Assembly: GCA_003833075.1 (NCBI GenBank)
Contig: RIAY01000002.1
Coordinates: forward strand, 186,001 to 250,000
From: Muribaculaceae bacterium Isolate-036 (Harlan)
Lineage (GTDB): Bacteria; Bacteroidota; Bacteroidia; Bacteroidales; Muribaculaceae
DNA length: 64,000 bases
Direction of reading: 5' to 3'
The notes under the pieces were generated by a model that saw nothing but the letters and a program-made list of their open reading frames with translations, had not been told where the DNA came from and searched no databases. A program made the translations under genes and the position numbers. Positions 40,361 through 48,130 of this stretch are shown here, piece by piece. Each line of letters opens with the position of its first letter. Within the stretch, counting starts at the first letter, position 1.

Positions 40361-40550
40361 ATTTCATTCTTTCTCGTTTATGTTCACGCATCGCCCAAAT
40401 CAATAGCCTTATCATCACGATAAACATAAGACCCATAAAAGCTATCATAAAATAATCTGTTTCATAGACAGCCTTTAATAAATCTGCGCTCATCTGAATT
40501 ATTCCGAAGATGATGCCAGCAAGATATAACTTGAAATATTGAATGGTCAT
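40332..40550 (-). CDS. Small two-helix membrane protein
   Basis: A 72-aa protein with two hydrophobic segments (LYLAGIIFGIIQMSADLL and MIAFMGLMFIVMIRLLIWAM) and a basic C-terminus (REHKRERMKYG). The topology, two helices and a charged tail, is that of many phage holins, but it is far from the endolysin gene. Holin is a possibility, not a firm call. Confidence 0.65.
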   Translation of the reverse strand: MTIQYFKLYLAGIIFGIIQMSADLLKAVYETDYFMIAFMGLMFIVMIRLLIWAMREHKRERMKYGNQSQSHK

Positions 40551-40555
40551 ATCAT

Positions 40556-40894
40556 TTACTTTTGGCTTATTTCCATATTAAGCATGATACAGTAGTTTGC
40601 CATATCAAGCAGAGTATCCTCGATGGTTTCGCCCTCTACAAGGGGAGTGTTTCCCTTAATGATGTTTTTAAGGCGATTGAACTTGTGCATGATAGGAGCG
40701 AAGCCGGCAACAACACCAAGCTCGCGCACAGTTTCCCCAAATGAATTGCCATAATCATGGTTCTTAGCGATAAAGATGTCGGTCATTTTGCTAACGGTAT
40801 TCTTAAACGCCTTTACATCCGGAGATTTGTCGTCATTGACTGATTCTAAATCATTGGAGAAGTCAATGACACGGGGATTATTGTTTTGTTCCAT
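40556..40894 (-). CDS. DUF1599-like nucleotide-modification protein
   Basis: A 112-aa protein from the ATG at 40894. IFIAKNHDYGNSFGETVREL, then KFNRLKNII and ETIEDTLLDMANYCIML, are the conserved signature of DUF1599 (nucleotide modification associated domain 1). The family is found in phages with modified nucleotides and is distantly related to all-alpha NTP pyrophosphatases. It sits with ThyX-like and MazG-like genes. Confidence 0.85.
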   Translation of the reverse strand: MEQNNNPRVIDFSNDLESVNDDKSPDVKAFKNTVSKMTDIFIAKNHDYGNSFGETVRELGVVAGFAPIMHKFNRLKNIIKGNTPLVEGETIEDTLLDMANYCIMLNMEISQK

Positions 40895-41303
40895 TATGTA
40901 GATTTTTGATGATTGTTTCAAGTGCTTTTACCCGGTCTTTCAGACCTTTGTTTTCTTCGGATAGACGGGTATTTTCGGTTGTGAGCTTTTCCACCACCCG
41001 TCTATTCTTTTTCGCTTCATTTGCCCTTTTGATAAGTTCATAGACGTATGCCCGGTGTGCCTTGTCTGCAATTAAAGGCTTCGCACCATCGTAGGCATCC
41101 ATCAACTCATCTATTTCTTCATGCTGACGTTCCGAAAGAGCCTCAAGTCATTTTATCTTTTCGGCTTGCTGGTCATTCATTCGCAATAGATGTGCGATGT
41201 ACCGATTACGTTTCTTATCATGTTCCTTATACTTATCGATAAGGTAACGTAGCCTACATTCTTCATTCATAAACTTGATATATTGGATTCCATCGTCATC
41301 CAT
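40878..41303 (-). pseudogene. Coiled-coil protein interrupted by an in-frame TGA
   Basis: From the ATG at 41303 a frame (MDDDGIQYIKFMNEECR ... NDQQAEKIK) runs to a TGA at 41148-41150. The same frame continues without other stops (LEALSERQHEEIDELMDAYD ...) through a coiled coil (RVVEKLTTENTRLSEENKGL) to 40878. As one reading it would be 141 aa. The continued coding character on both sides suggests a single nonsense change, programmed readthrough, or restart at the ATG at 41105. Confidence 0.6.
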
Positions 41304-41306
41304 AGC

Positions 41307-41951
41307 CTAATTGGAGAAAAGTAATTTATACTGGGCGAGTTCTTTCTGAAACATATCAGATTTGTTGTATCCGCAACATTTAAGTTCACAGCAGATACCT
41401 CCACGATAAACACATTTCTTTACAAGAAATGGAGCTAAGTCGGGGTCAACTTCTGCAATCTTGGACTTTATAACCTGAAAGATTTCTCTTGTTTCAGGTG
41501 AAGCAGTGGTACAAAGACGGAGTTTTGCCATATCAATAAATGCTTGCGCATTTCCAAAAAGCAGAAGATTCACCTTTGTGTAGCGGTCTGAATTTTCTGC
41601 AAGCCAATTCAGAATATCACAGGCTTCTTCAATTCTTCCATCTGCGAGCAATTCGTTGACCTCTGCGATACGTTCCTTGAGATGGGGATTACCACCGCCG
41701 GGGCGGTCGATACGACAGGTTAATTGGTAAGGCTGTGAACCCACATGATGACGGATGAAATGGGTGCTTACAAAAAGAGGGATATTGTAACATTCCACCG
41801 TGAAGATTTGTGTCCTTATGATGGAGTGTTCCGTTTTGTAGGCACGTTTCAGCGTTATCTTGCTTTCATGCCCGGATGTAAAACTGGCGGCAAGCTGAAC
41901 AAGCTCCACGCCGGTATGCTTCTTGACAATGATATTGGGTTTATTTTCCAT
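41307..41951 (-). CDS. thyX: ThyX-like thymidylate synthase homologue
   Basis: A 214-aa protein from the ATG at 41951 (MENKPNIIVKKHTGVELVQL), which lies inside the end of the preceding gene. VSTHFIRHHVGSQPYQLTCR resembles the ThyX motif RHRxxSxNExSxRY in position and order, although the Glu and final Tyr are not conserved, and a Cys-rich C-terminus (GICCELKCCG) is added. ThyX makes dTMP from dUMP with FAD. The altered motif raises doubt about classical activity; a base-modifying variant is possible. Confidence 0.75.
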   Translation of the reverse strand: MENKPNIIVKKHTGVELVQLAASFTSGHESKITLKRAYKTEHSIIRTQIFTVECYNIPLFVSTHFIRHHVGSQPYQLTCRIDRPGGGNPHLKERIAEVNELLADGRIEEACDILNWLAENSDRYTKVNLLLFGNAQAFIDMAKLRLCTTASPETREIFQVIKSKIAEVDPDLAPFLVKKCVYRGGICCELKCCGYNKSDMFQKELAQYKLLFSN

Positions 41952-42444
41952 TTTTGATGATTTTTTCTTTAAGTGACCACGTGCGCATTGCACCAAGTCT
42001 TGCAAGCTGAAATTGCTCCTCTAAATACAATTTCCGTTCACTGCAATGATAGTGTATGTTTGACGGTTGCGATTCTATTTTAGGCCAGCACTCGCCATCC
42101 CATGACGCGGCATAGCTGATAAGACCCCATCTGTGTCCGGGGTCAACTTCTGCAAGTTTTTCACGGCATTTATCAACGATTGACTCCGGCACTGCGTAGT
42201 AATGCCACGATACCTTTGTGTCTTCGTGCGTATGCCGTTTCCGAAAGTCTGCGAGAAAGTCTGCCCAACTTCGTTTGATTTCAATTTCGGTAAGATAACC
42301 GCTTTTGTTCAGTATCAACAGGTCGGCTTCATGGTTAAGTAAGCCCCATGATACGTTAGGCACGATTACATTGTTCCGAAAATTGAAATATTGCGCGAGT
42401 CCAAGCTCTATCTGCGTTATTGATAAGGTCGTGTCAGCAGCCAT
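41941..42444 (-). CDS. Nuclease-like protein
   Basis: A 167-aa protein. HEADLLILNKSGYLTEIEIK has the E-x-D ... E-x-K order of PD-(D/E)xK nucleases (MmcB/VRR-NUC-like), followed by RSWADFLADFRKRH. A nuclease role is plausible but inferred from the short motif. It is within the nucleotide-metabolism operon. Confidence 0.65.
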   Translation of the reverse strand: MAADTTLSITQIELGLAQYFNFRNNVIVPNVSWGLLNHEADLLILNKSGYLTEIEIKRSWADFLADFRKRHTHEDTKVSWHYYAVPESIVDKCREKLAEVDPGHRWGLISYAASWDGECWPKIESQPSNIHYHCSERKLYLEEQFQLARLGAMRTWSLKEKIIKNGK

Positions 42445-42449
42445 GATGA

Positions 42450-42776
42450 TTATCTATTGTCGCCGACTCCGTGAATCGTACCACGTTCCACTCTGCCGGC
42501 GATTTTTGCTATATTAAGTTCCGCAATTTCAGAAAGACTATAACCGAGAACACTTGACAGGTTCGCGGCATACCACATAATATCGCCAAGCTCCAGCGCG
42601 AGGGCGTGTTTGTCGGCTTCCTTGTATTCGCCGTCCTTGTCGCGCAAGATTTTCTTGACCTTATCGGCTAATTCTCCGGCTTCGCCACAGATGGCAAGCG
42701 CAAGATAGTTAACCTTGCCGTCGTTGGGATAAATCGCCGTTTTAAGGGCGGCTTCCTGATATTCGTTAAGATTTAT
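42450..42776 (-). CDS. MazG-like NTP pyrophosphohydrolase without a standard start codon
   Basis: The frame reads NLNEYQEAALKTAI, GEAGELADKVKKIL, then ALELGDIMWYAANL, the E-x2-E ... E-x2-D metal-binding pattern of MazG-type all-alpha NTP pyrophosphatases. The expected first codon is ATA at 42774-42776 (homologues begin Met-Asn-Leu-Asn-Glu-Tyr-Gln); no ATG, GTG or TTG lies between the upstream stop and the MazG core. A TTG inside would drop the first half of the active site. So translation must use a rare start or the gene has lost its start. Confidence 0.8.
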   Translation of the reverse strand: MNLNEYQEAALKTAIYPNDGKVNYLALAICGEAGELADKVKKILRDKDGEYKEADKHALALELGDIMWYAANLSSVLGYSLSEIAELNIAKIAGRVERGTIHGVGDNR

Positions 42777-43020
42777 TTTCTTTAAGAAGTGTCGTTAGTA
42801 TTTGCTTTGTTTCCTTTGCGGTCAGCCCGCGATGTTCATCTACTGCCGTTTGCAGTGCCGGGATGATGTCGCTGATTTCGCCTATAATAAAGCCATAGCC
42901 ACCGCAGTGTCGGCATCGTATTCTTGTAGGTATTCCGCTTTCCCATGCGTCCCAGCATGGCCTGTTGTAGAATCGCGGATTGTCAACCATTCCAACGCCA
43001 TTGCATACCGGGCATCTCAT
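42766..43020 (-). CDS. Zinc-finger micro-protein
   Basis: An 84-aa protein with CPVCNGVG and CRHCGGYG, the C-x2-C-x-G-x-G repeats known from DnaJ zinc fingers. Such fingers bind RNA or protein. It overlaps MazG by 11 bp and its upstream neighbour by 4 bp. Confidence 0.75.
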   Translation of the reverse strand: MRCPVCNGVGMVDNPRFYNRPCWDAWESGIPTRIRCRHCGGYGFIIGEISDIIPALQTAVDEHRGLTAKETKQILTTLLKENKS

Positions 43021-43493
43021 ACGATTATAGGCTTATCGATTTCAAACATCCGGTAGAAGTGCTGGAGGTTGTGAACGTAGCGTAGATAGACCACGTGAAG
43101 ATACTCATCGCCTCTTCCGTGGTATTTGGCAATGAACTTGTCTTTATACTTGTGAATGTCAACCCAGTCGTTCAAATCCCATTTGGATGCAACACCGGGT
43201 ATTGTTTCCTCTATGCCGTGTTCATCGTTGACAATGCGCTTTCCGTAAATATCCCTTTCAACGAGAAATTCTTTGGTCAGTGGGATAGGCCGCACATCTT
43301 CATAATCAACCTCAAAGGGGTCGCCCTGTTCGGGGTCTATTTCAAGATATAGCACATCCTTGAACATGGCCACGACATACATCGCCGGCGATTCCTTTCC
43401 GGTTATAGATGAATATTCGCGTACCCAGTCGCCCAACTGATAATGTATGGCGAGTGTCGGCAACTGCGGATTAGGATATTTCTCGGCTTCCAT
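43017..43493 (-). CDS. Uncharacterised phage protein
   Basis: A 158-aa protein. LAIHYQLGDWVREYS and the ending VVYLRYVHNLQHFYRMFEID (LHExQNxYxxLF-like) match a family of about 150-aa Bacteroidales phage proteins, in which a small N-terminal beta barrel precedes this C-terminal helix. The function is unknown. Confidence 0.75.
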   Translation of the reverse strand: MEAEKYPNPQLPTLAIHYQLGDWVREYSSITGKESPAMYVVAMFKDVLYLEIDPEQGDPFEVDYEDVRPIPLTKEFLVERDIYGKRIVNDEHGIEETIPGVASKWDLNDWVDIHKYKDKFIAKYHGRGDEYLHVVYLRYVHNLQHFYRMFEIDKPIIV

Positions 43494-43902
43494 CGAACAT
43501 TGGTCTGAATTTGTTGGTAACTACTTGATAGATGCAGTCGGTGGCGTAGCCTACAAGGTACGCCATGACTTCCTGATGCTTGGTGCTGACTTCTTCGCCA
43601 ATAGCCGCATACATTTCCATTGCAAAGTGCGTAGCTTCATGGGCGCAGTCCGAAACGGTGATGTTGCTTTCAAGCAAGACAATCAGGATGCCGAGCTTGT
43701 CGGTGTCGATGTTGTAAATTTCCTTGTAAGTGACAGCCTTTGCATCTTCAACATCATATTCGTGGAGCTTTTCGCCGTCGGCGGTCTGAAAATGCTTCTC
43801 CAGATACCCATGTGGCGGCTTCTTGACTATCCACAATTTCCGTGGGAAAATTTCACACGCAAATTCATGGATGACGGTCTGATTCTTTTTCTTCGGTGGC
43901 AT
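43471..43902 (-). CDS. HExxH-containing protein
   Basis: A 143-aa protein with CAHEATHFAMEM, an HExxH-type zinc motif, followed by EVMAYLVGYATDCI, a helix with a possible third ligand. This pattern marks a small conserved phage metallopeptidase-like family of unknown substrate. The start overlaps the upstream gene by 3 bp or less. Confidence 0.75.
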   Translation of the reverse strand: MPPKKKNQTVIHEFACEIFPRKLWIVKKPPHGYLEKHFQTADGEKLHEYDVEDAKAVTYKEIYNIDTDKLGILIVLLESNITVSDCAHEATHFAMEMYAAIGEEVSTKHQEVMAYLVGYATDCIYQVVTNKFRPMFDGSREIS

Positions 43903-43905
43903 CGG

Positions 43906-44109
43906 CTAAAGGATTTCCTCGTTAAGCGTATCCAGAAGCTCCTCGGCGCAGTTCCGCGCATAAACGGCATCGTCGCTTTCAAACGACTTTACCACGTGCC
44001 AGAATAGCAGACCGCGCACCTCTACAACGAATATCGGCTCGTCGTTAATCGTGTGCAGCGTTATCATGCGGTATTTCTTCCGCTTGAGTATAAGATTCAG
44101 TAAGTCCAT
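43906..44109 (-). CDS. Uncharacterised small protein
   Basis: A 67-aa protein starting MDLLNLILKRKKYRMITLHT. Its stop and the next start nearly meet (1 bp overlap at 44109). The function is unknown. Confidence 0.6.
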   Translation of the reverse strand: MDLLNLILKRKKYRMITLHTINDEPIFVVEVRGLLFWHVVKSFESDDAVYARNCAEELLDTLNEEIL

Positions 44110-44390
44110 TAGTCAAATAATGATGGTTGATTATCGGGTTGTTCTTTTCTCTGAGCCTTAACCCTTGCAGGCTTTTTCGGTAGTTCGGGTTTCTTGCCGG
44201 TCTTGACTGCCGTGATGAAAGTTTCCCACGGTAATTTGCGGTAGAACTTCTCCCAGTCTTCTCTTACCAGAATATCACGTTCACGGCAATAGATGTAAAC
44301 CGTTCCGTTATACTTTATGCCACCGCTGTAACGCGCCACCGAGAAATATGACGAGCTGACATCGGCGATTACGATAACATTGTCATTCAT
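44109..44390 (-). CDS. Uncharacterised small protein, PCNA-box-like tail
   Basis: A 93-aa protein with beta-rich N-terminus (VIVIADVSSSYFSVARYSGG) and basic tail ending DNQPSLFD. The QPSLF end resembles a sliding-clamp-binding motif (QxxLF), which would fit the clamp gene at 4189-5316. That interpretation is an inference. Confidence 0.6.
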   Translation of the reverse strand: MNDNVIVIADVSSSYFSVARYSGGIKYNGTVYIYCRERDILVREDWEKFYRKLPWETFITAVKTGKKPELPKKPARVKAQRKEQPDNQPSLFD

Positions 44391-45126
44391 TTCTTGCGAG
44401 GGTCTTGATGGTTATTGCCGGTTGACTTCCGAAGATTATAGCCTCTGCCGCATCATTGGTATAATGATATTTCGGTTCGGGTTTAATCTTCCATAAGTGA
44501 TGACGGATTACCTGATGGATGTCGAAAAGGATGTCAGCTCCATCATCGTATTTCACGCCTTTATTGCTTCCGGGGCCTAAATTCCACGCAAGGGATTTGA
44601 CTTCGCGCAGGAGTGTCTTGACCTTTTCGCTTATTTCATGGCGTTTGTCAAAATCGGCGGTGCTGTATGTTCTTGTGATAGCCTTTTCAATGACTTCTTC
44701 AAGACCTACATCCAACTGGCCGCAAGTATTCCGTGAATGGCAGTCGGATGCCTCGGATAACAATTCAAGCTGACGCTTATTCAGTGTGATTGTGAAAAGC
44801 CGTGTGTCGGCATCTTCCACAACCCTTTCATCGGCGAGTTTATAGACGGGGATATTGCAGTTGCGAGCCACCGCCATCTCAATGCGACAACCCTTTGACT
44901 CGTTCCAGTCGAAATCAAACAAGACACCATCACACTCCATTAAGCCGGCAATGTCGCGCCCCATAAGTTCAGAATACGGCAACGTGCTATCCGGGCAGAT
45001 GTCAAAGGGCGTTACGCCCTCATAATCATCCGCAATAACCGATTCCTTGATGTAGTTAGCACGTTGTTTCACTGCCTCAAGGTCACGCCCGCTTATCGGG
45101 AGGGAGATGTAGATTTTCTTTTTCAA
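44383..45126 (-). CDS. DUF4406-like nucleoside deoxyribosyltransferase relative
   Basis: A 247-aa protein. Residues 1-100: IYISLPISGRDLEAVKQRAN, SELMGRDIAGLMECDGVL, and ESKGCRIEMAVA follow DUF4406, a relative of nucleoside 2-deoxyribosyltransferases. The second half is an unrelated helical domain with no motif. The first gene of the operon starting at the promoter 45160-45194. Substrate unknown; nucleotide metabolism fits its neighbours. Confidence 0.8.
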   Translation of the reverse strand: MKKKIYISLPISGRDLEAVKQRANYIKESVIADDYEGVTPFDICPDSTLPYSELMGRDIAGLMECDGVLFDFDWNESKGCRIEMAVARNCNIPVYKLADERVVEDADTRLFTITLNKRQLELLSEASDCHSRNTCGQLDVGLEEVIEKAITRTYSTADFDKRHEISEKVKTLLREVKSLAWNLGPGSNKGVKYDDGADILFDIHQVIRHHLWKIKPEPKYHYTNDAAEAIIFGSQPAITIKTLARNE

Positions 45127-45159
45127 CTGTTATAAGTTTTTTGGTTTGTCTTTATAGGT

Positions 45160-45194
45160 GCAAAGTTAAGTAATTACTTTTATTCCACCAAACA
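45160..45194 (-). promoter_or_regulatory. Promoter with operator variant
   Basis: TTTGG (45187-45191 reverse) and TTAACTTTGC (45160-45168) flank AAGTAATTACTT (45168-45179), a perfect 12-bp palindrome related to the TAAAGTA...TACTTTA operators. It drives the gene at 45126 and those downstream. Confidence 0.7.
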
Positions 45195-45214
45195 AAAGCC
45201 TTATTAAATACTGA

Positions 45215-45463
45215 TTATTGCTGATTTAGGTTTGTGTTATGGTGTAGTTGTTCCTGCGCATAGGCGAGGGCAGCAAGATTGACGCTATTGGCGAAAGCCG
45301 GATTGCTGCGCATGATTTCAAGCAGCATTATTCCGAGGCGTTCCGGATTGGTCAGATTTGCCATATTCAGGCTTCCGTTCTTTATCGTGACGCAGACAAA
45401 AGAGTCGGCGTTCAAAAGGTTATTGATGGCCGTTTTACGGATTTCTTCACTTTCTGGGTTCAT
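45215..45463 (-). CDS. Uncharacterised small protein
   Basis: An 82-aa protein starting MNPESEEIRKTAINNLLNAD, ending ALAYAQEQLHHNTNLNQQ. Overlaps the upstream gene by 17 bp. The function is unknown. Confidence 0.6.
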   Translation of the reverse strand: MNPESEEIRKTAINNLLNADSFVCVTIKNGSLNMANLTNPERLGIMLLEIMRSNPAFANSVNLAALAYAQEQLHHNTNLNQQ

Positions 45464-46025
45464 TGTCGTTGATGTATTTGTTTACAGCTTCTTTGGCTTC
45501 GGTTGTTTCCAGTCCACGTATAGGCGTGGTCTTTATCAGCTCTACGAATTTGTTGAATTTAGGGCAGCAGTTCCGAGGGCATGGGTTGCCGTTGCCGTCA
45601 TGGTTCTGCCAGTTGTTGCAGACCGCCGTACAGAAAGCATCAAGCATATTCTTACGCGAAGCCATCATAATACGTTCCACGTCGCGCTTAAAAGCGTAGT
45701 TAGGTTCGTCAAAAGACGTTTCCACTATATCTCTGCCGTTTATCCTGTCAAGCCATTTCTGCGCCCATTCTGCGGCTTTTGCGTAGGTGGCGAAGATGCA
45801 CACTTCAAGGGAGCAAAGGTTCTGCATGGCTTCGCCGCGAATTTCGCCGGCATCAGTCTTCCAGATATTGATTGCGCCATAACTGCCTGCGGATGTGCAA
45901 GCGTGTTTACTTTCAAGTATAGACTTTATCTGCAACGCATCGGCTTCCGTAATAGCGTATGCACCGACTTTACGCCGTCTTACGCCTGCCAGACCCTCAA
46001 GGTCGCAAAATACACGTTCTTTCAT
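45447..46025 (-). CDS. Uncharacterised protein with C-terminal Cys residues
   Basis: A 192-aa protein from the ATG at 46025 (MKERVFCDLEGLAGVRRRKV), which overlaps the preceding gene by 4 bp. The C-terminal part contains CTAVCNNW and CPRNCC, possibly a metal site. No family is recognised. Confidence 0.6.
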   Translation of the reverse strand: MKERVFCDLEGLAGVRRRKVGAYAITEADALQIKSILESKHACTSAGSYGAINIWKTDAGEIRGEAMQNLCSLEVCIFATYAKAAEWAQKWLDRINGRDIVETSFDEPNYAFKRDVERIMMASRKNMLDAFCTAVCNNWQNHDGNGNPCPRNCCPKFNKFVELIKTTPIRGLETTEAKEAVNKYINDNEPRK

Positions 46026-46225
46026 ATCAGTTTTCCTTTCTTTAGACTTTCGTAAGCTGCCGCGCACATAGGGCATCGCCAGTTGGTTTTAATATCGTAG
46101 GAGCTTTTGTATGGGTCGATTAAACGCCATCCATGCTTTGTAAGCAGTTCCGGTACGCGAAAAGCGTTGTTGGTTCTGATGACTACCACACCGCCACATC
46201 TGCAATTTGCCGTGTATCTTCCCAT
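46022..46225 (-). CDS. Zinc-ribbon micro-protein
   Basis: A 67-aa protein with CRCG near the start and CPMC near residue 52, a likely four-Cys ribbon. A 1-bp overlap with its upstream neighbour indicates coupling. Confidence 0.65.
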   Translation of the reverse strand: MGRYTANCRCGGVVVIRTNNAFRVPELLTKHGWRLIDPYKSSYDIKTNWRCPMCAAAYESLKKGKLI

Positions 46226-46881
46226 TACTTTACCTTTTCAAATTCATAGGCTATAACAAGGGGATTGCTCGCCCAAGTTCCTTTGCCGGATATGCGCTCT
46301 ATAAGATGGGCATAAGCATCGCGTGGAGTGGGATGATGCGAGAATACGCCTTTATCGTTATCAAAGAAACCATAGTAACGTTTCCCTTGCGCAGTCCATT
46401 TATCGATGCCCTCTTTCAGACAATCCTCGTTAGATATGTCTTGCAGGTGTTCAAACCATACCCTTTTGATTTTGATTTGGTGTGGCATTTCTTCGGCATC
46501 GACAAACATCTTGTTCATAAAGCCGGGATGATGCAGAAAGCCGGCGTAATGCGCACGTTTTCCTTTTGCAGACTCCCAATGCCCCATGCAACAGAAATTT
46601 TGGGGGTCTTCAAGTTCGTCAAGGATGGAGCAATACCTTTGTGCCACGGCTACAATGTCGCCGACTTTGAAAGGCAATTTGCCCTTTTCTTCAACGATAT
46701 AGTATTGCTCAAGCAATTCTATTCCGTCAAGGCGGTCAAGCGTAGCCTCGTAGTATTCACGCTGAAAGGCTTCGATTTTGGCAAGTGCCGACAGTGGTAT
46801 CATTCTTCTTGTATGCGTTTTCCGGCCTTCAAGAACAGCGTCATGCAGACCGAAACGCTCTGAAAAACACATCTTCTTCAT
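46225..46881 (-). CDS. ASCH-domain-like protein
   Basis: A 218-aa protein. FSERFGLHDAVLEGRKTHTR and RMIPLS, then FKVGDIVAVAQRY and IKRVWFEHLQDIS fit the phage ASCH/PUA-like family, with the R-K-T-x-T-R motif typical of the RNA- or nucleotide-binding site. This is the second ASCH-like gene in the window. Confidence 0.8.
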   Translation of the reverse strand: MKKMCFSERFGLHDAVLEGRKTHTRRMIPLSALAKIEAFQREYYEATLDRLDGIELLEQYYIVEEKGKLPFKVGDIVAVAQRYCSILDELEDPQNFCCMGHWESAKGKRAHYAGFLHHPGFMNKMFVDAEEMPHQIKIKRVWFEHLQDISNEDCLKEGIDKWTAQGKRYYGFFDNDKGVFSHHPTPRDAYAHLIERISGKGTWASNPLVIAYEFEKVK

Positions 46882-46892
46882 AGCGGTAGTGG

Positions 46893-47159
46893 TTAGTTGT
46901 TTTCAATATACCATTCCTCAAGATAATCAGTATCATCTGCGCCTGCGTCGGTTATATCGCCACAGTCCAGATGCTTCAACGGGTATGGGGTTGTGTCACA
47001 AGTAGAATTATTCCACTCCTCGGATATGTAGGCGTATAGGCTATCTTGACGCGCAACGATGGCGCACCCGGACTTGCGCAATGCCTTGATTTTGCTGGCT
47101 ATTTCCTTTGCCAACTTGATTTGTTTGGGTGTAAATTGCCCTGTATCTTCGTAAAACAT
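46893..47159 (-). CDS. Uncharacterised small protein
   Basis: An 88-aa protein starting MFYEDTGQFTPKQIKLAKEI, with an acidic C-terminus (DAGADDTDYLEEWYIENN). 1 bp from its upstream neighbour. The function is unknown. Confidence 0.6.
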   Translation of the reverse strand: MFYEDTGQFTPKQIKLAKEIASKIKALRKSGCAIVARQDSLYAYISEEWNNSTCDTTPYPLKHLDCGDITDAGADDTDYLEEWYIENN

Positions 47160-47662
47160 TAGCCTTGTTTGATTTCGATTGTTCCTTGTGCTTCGTTATG
47201 GTCAAGAATGTTGTCAGAGCCGAGGTTGTGCGAGCATTTCTGCCTATCCCACGCTTCGCGCATTGTATCGCGTGAAAATACGCCATACGGCAGAATGTGC
47301 ATCCCGATGTCTTGCATCCGCAATAGACCCTTTCCCATCTTCTTCGCCTTATACTGCAAGTAATTGGCGTACATCGTGACTTCGCCGGGTGTTCGCGTGA
47401 TACTTGCCATAGCGAGGGCGACGGCAAATGTGATGGTATAGGTGTGACAGGCTTTGACGCGGTTGTAGAATAGACGTTCCATAGACGGCCCGCCATTCAG
47501 TATATCGTTCTTGAGTTCTTCGTTGGCTTCGATTTTGCTTTCGTGCATGGTCGCCAAAACGAATGTCTGCATCTGCTCTTCGGTTAGTGCAGTGGTTTTG
47601 GGCTGGTGGTCAAGCCACTCAGCCCATTTTTCCACTAAATCCGGGGTTATCTTCGTTATCAT
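47159..47662 (-). CDS. Uncharacterised protein
   Basis: A 167-aa protein starting MITKITPDLVEKWAEWLDHQ, mostly helical, with a His-rich C-terminus. It follows the poly-C-containing gene by 3 bp. No family is recognised. Confidence 0.6.
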   Translation of the reverse strand: MITKITPDLVEKWAEWLDHQPKTTALTEEQMQTFVLATMHESKIEANEELKNDILNGGPSMERLFYNRVKACHTYTITFAVALAMASITRTPGEVTMYANYLQYKAKKMGKGLLRMQDIGMHILPYGVFSRDTMREAWDRQKCSHNLGSDNILDHNEAQGTIEIKQG

Positions 47663-47665
47663 ATC

Positions 47666-47974
47666 TCAGACCTTTATAGTGTAGAGGTATTGAAGCTCGC
47701 CGCGATAGCCACGATTATGCAATTCTTCGATAAGCTGACGCGGTGTAAATTCCGCAAGCGGGGATGACGGGTCGCCCTTGATTGAGGGGGGGGGTAATTG
47801 GCGATTACTGCGCGAGATACGTTGTGATTCACGCTGGCACGACTTGCACCACATCTGCAACCCGTCAGCCGAGCTACTGCGACGGCTGAACTGGTCAACC
47901 GGCAATTCTTTGCCGCATCTTGTGCAGACCTTTGTGGCCTGCGTTGTCGGCTCTTGATTTGAGGATAAATCCAT
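47666..47974 (-). CDS. Zinc-finger protein with a 9-base poly-C tract
   Basis: A 102-aa protein. VCTRCGKELPVDQFSRR and GLQMWCKSCQRES form the paired C-x2-C zinc finger of phage HNH-associated and accessory proteins. A run of nine C encodes three prolines (QLPPPS) in frame at residue 60. A change of one or two bases would truncate or fuse the C-terminal LAEFTPRQLIEEL region, so the gene is switchable. It is the first gene behind the operator promoter at 48020. Confidence 0.75.
   Translation of the reverse strand: MDLSSNQEPTTQATKVCTRCGKELPVDQFSRRSSSADGLQMWCKSCQRESQRISRSNRQLPPPSIKGDPSSPLAEFTPRQLIEELHNRGYRGELQYLYTIKV
47786..47794. repeat. Poly-G tract of 9 inside the zinc-finger gene
   Basis: Nine G on the plus strand, nine C on the coding strand, in frame as three proline codons. 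It separates the zinc finger from the C-terminal domain of the gene at 47666-47974. Confidence 0.9.
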
Positions 47975-48019
47975 GTTGATATATTTATTTGTTTAAGTGT
48001 TTACTTTTACAACCACGTC

Positions 48020-48055
48020 GCAAAGTTAAAGCATTTACTTTAATTATCCAAATTA
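48020..48055 (-). promoter_or_regulatory. Promoter with operator palindrome
   Basis: TAACTTTGC (48020-48028) and TTTGG (about 48048-48052) flank TAAAGTAAATGCTTTA (48027-48042), one arm mismatch from the shared operator. It drives the operon from 47974 down to 45215. A short AT-rich stretch to 48130 shows nothing else. Confidence 0.7.
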
Positions 48056-48130
48056 AATCGCCGGGCAAATTTGATTTTTAACTCTTATTAGCTCTTAGCT
48101 ATCTTCCACATTGCGAGTTGATTACCTTTG

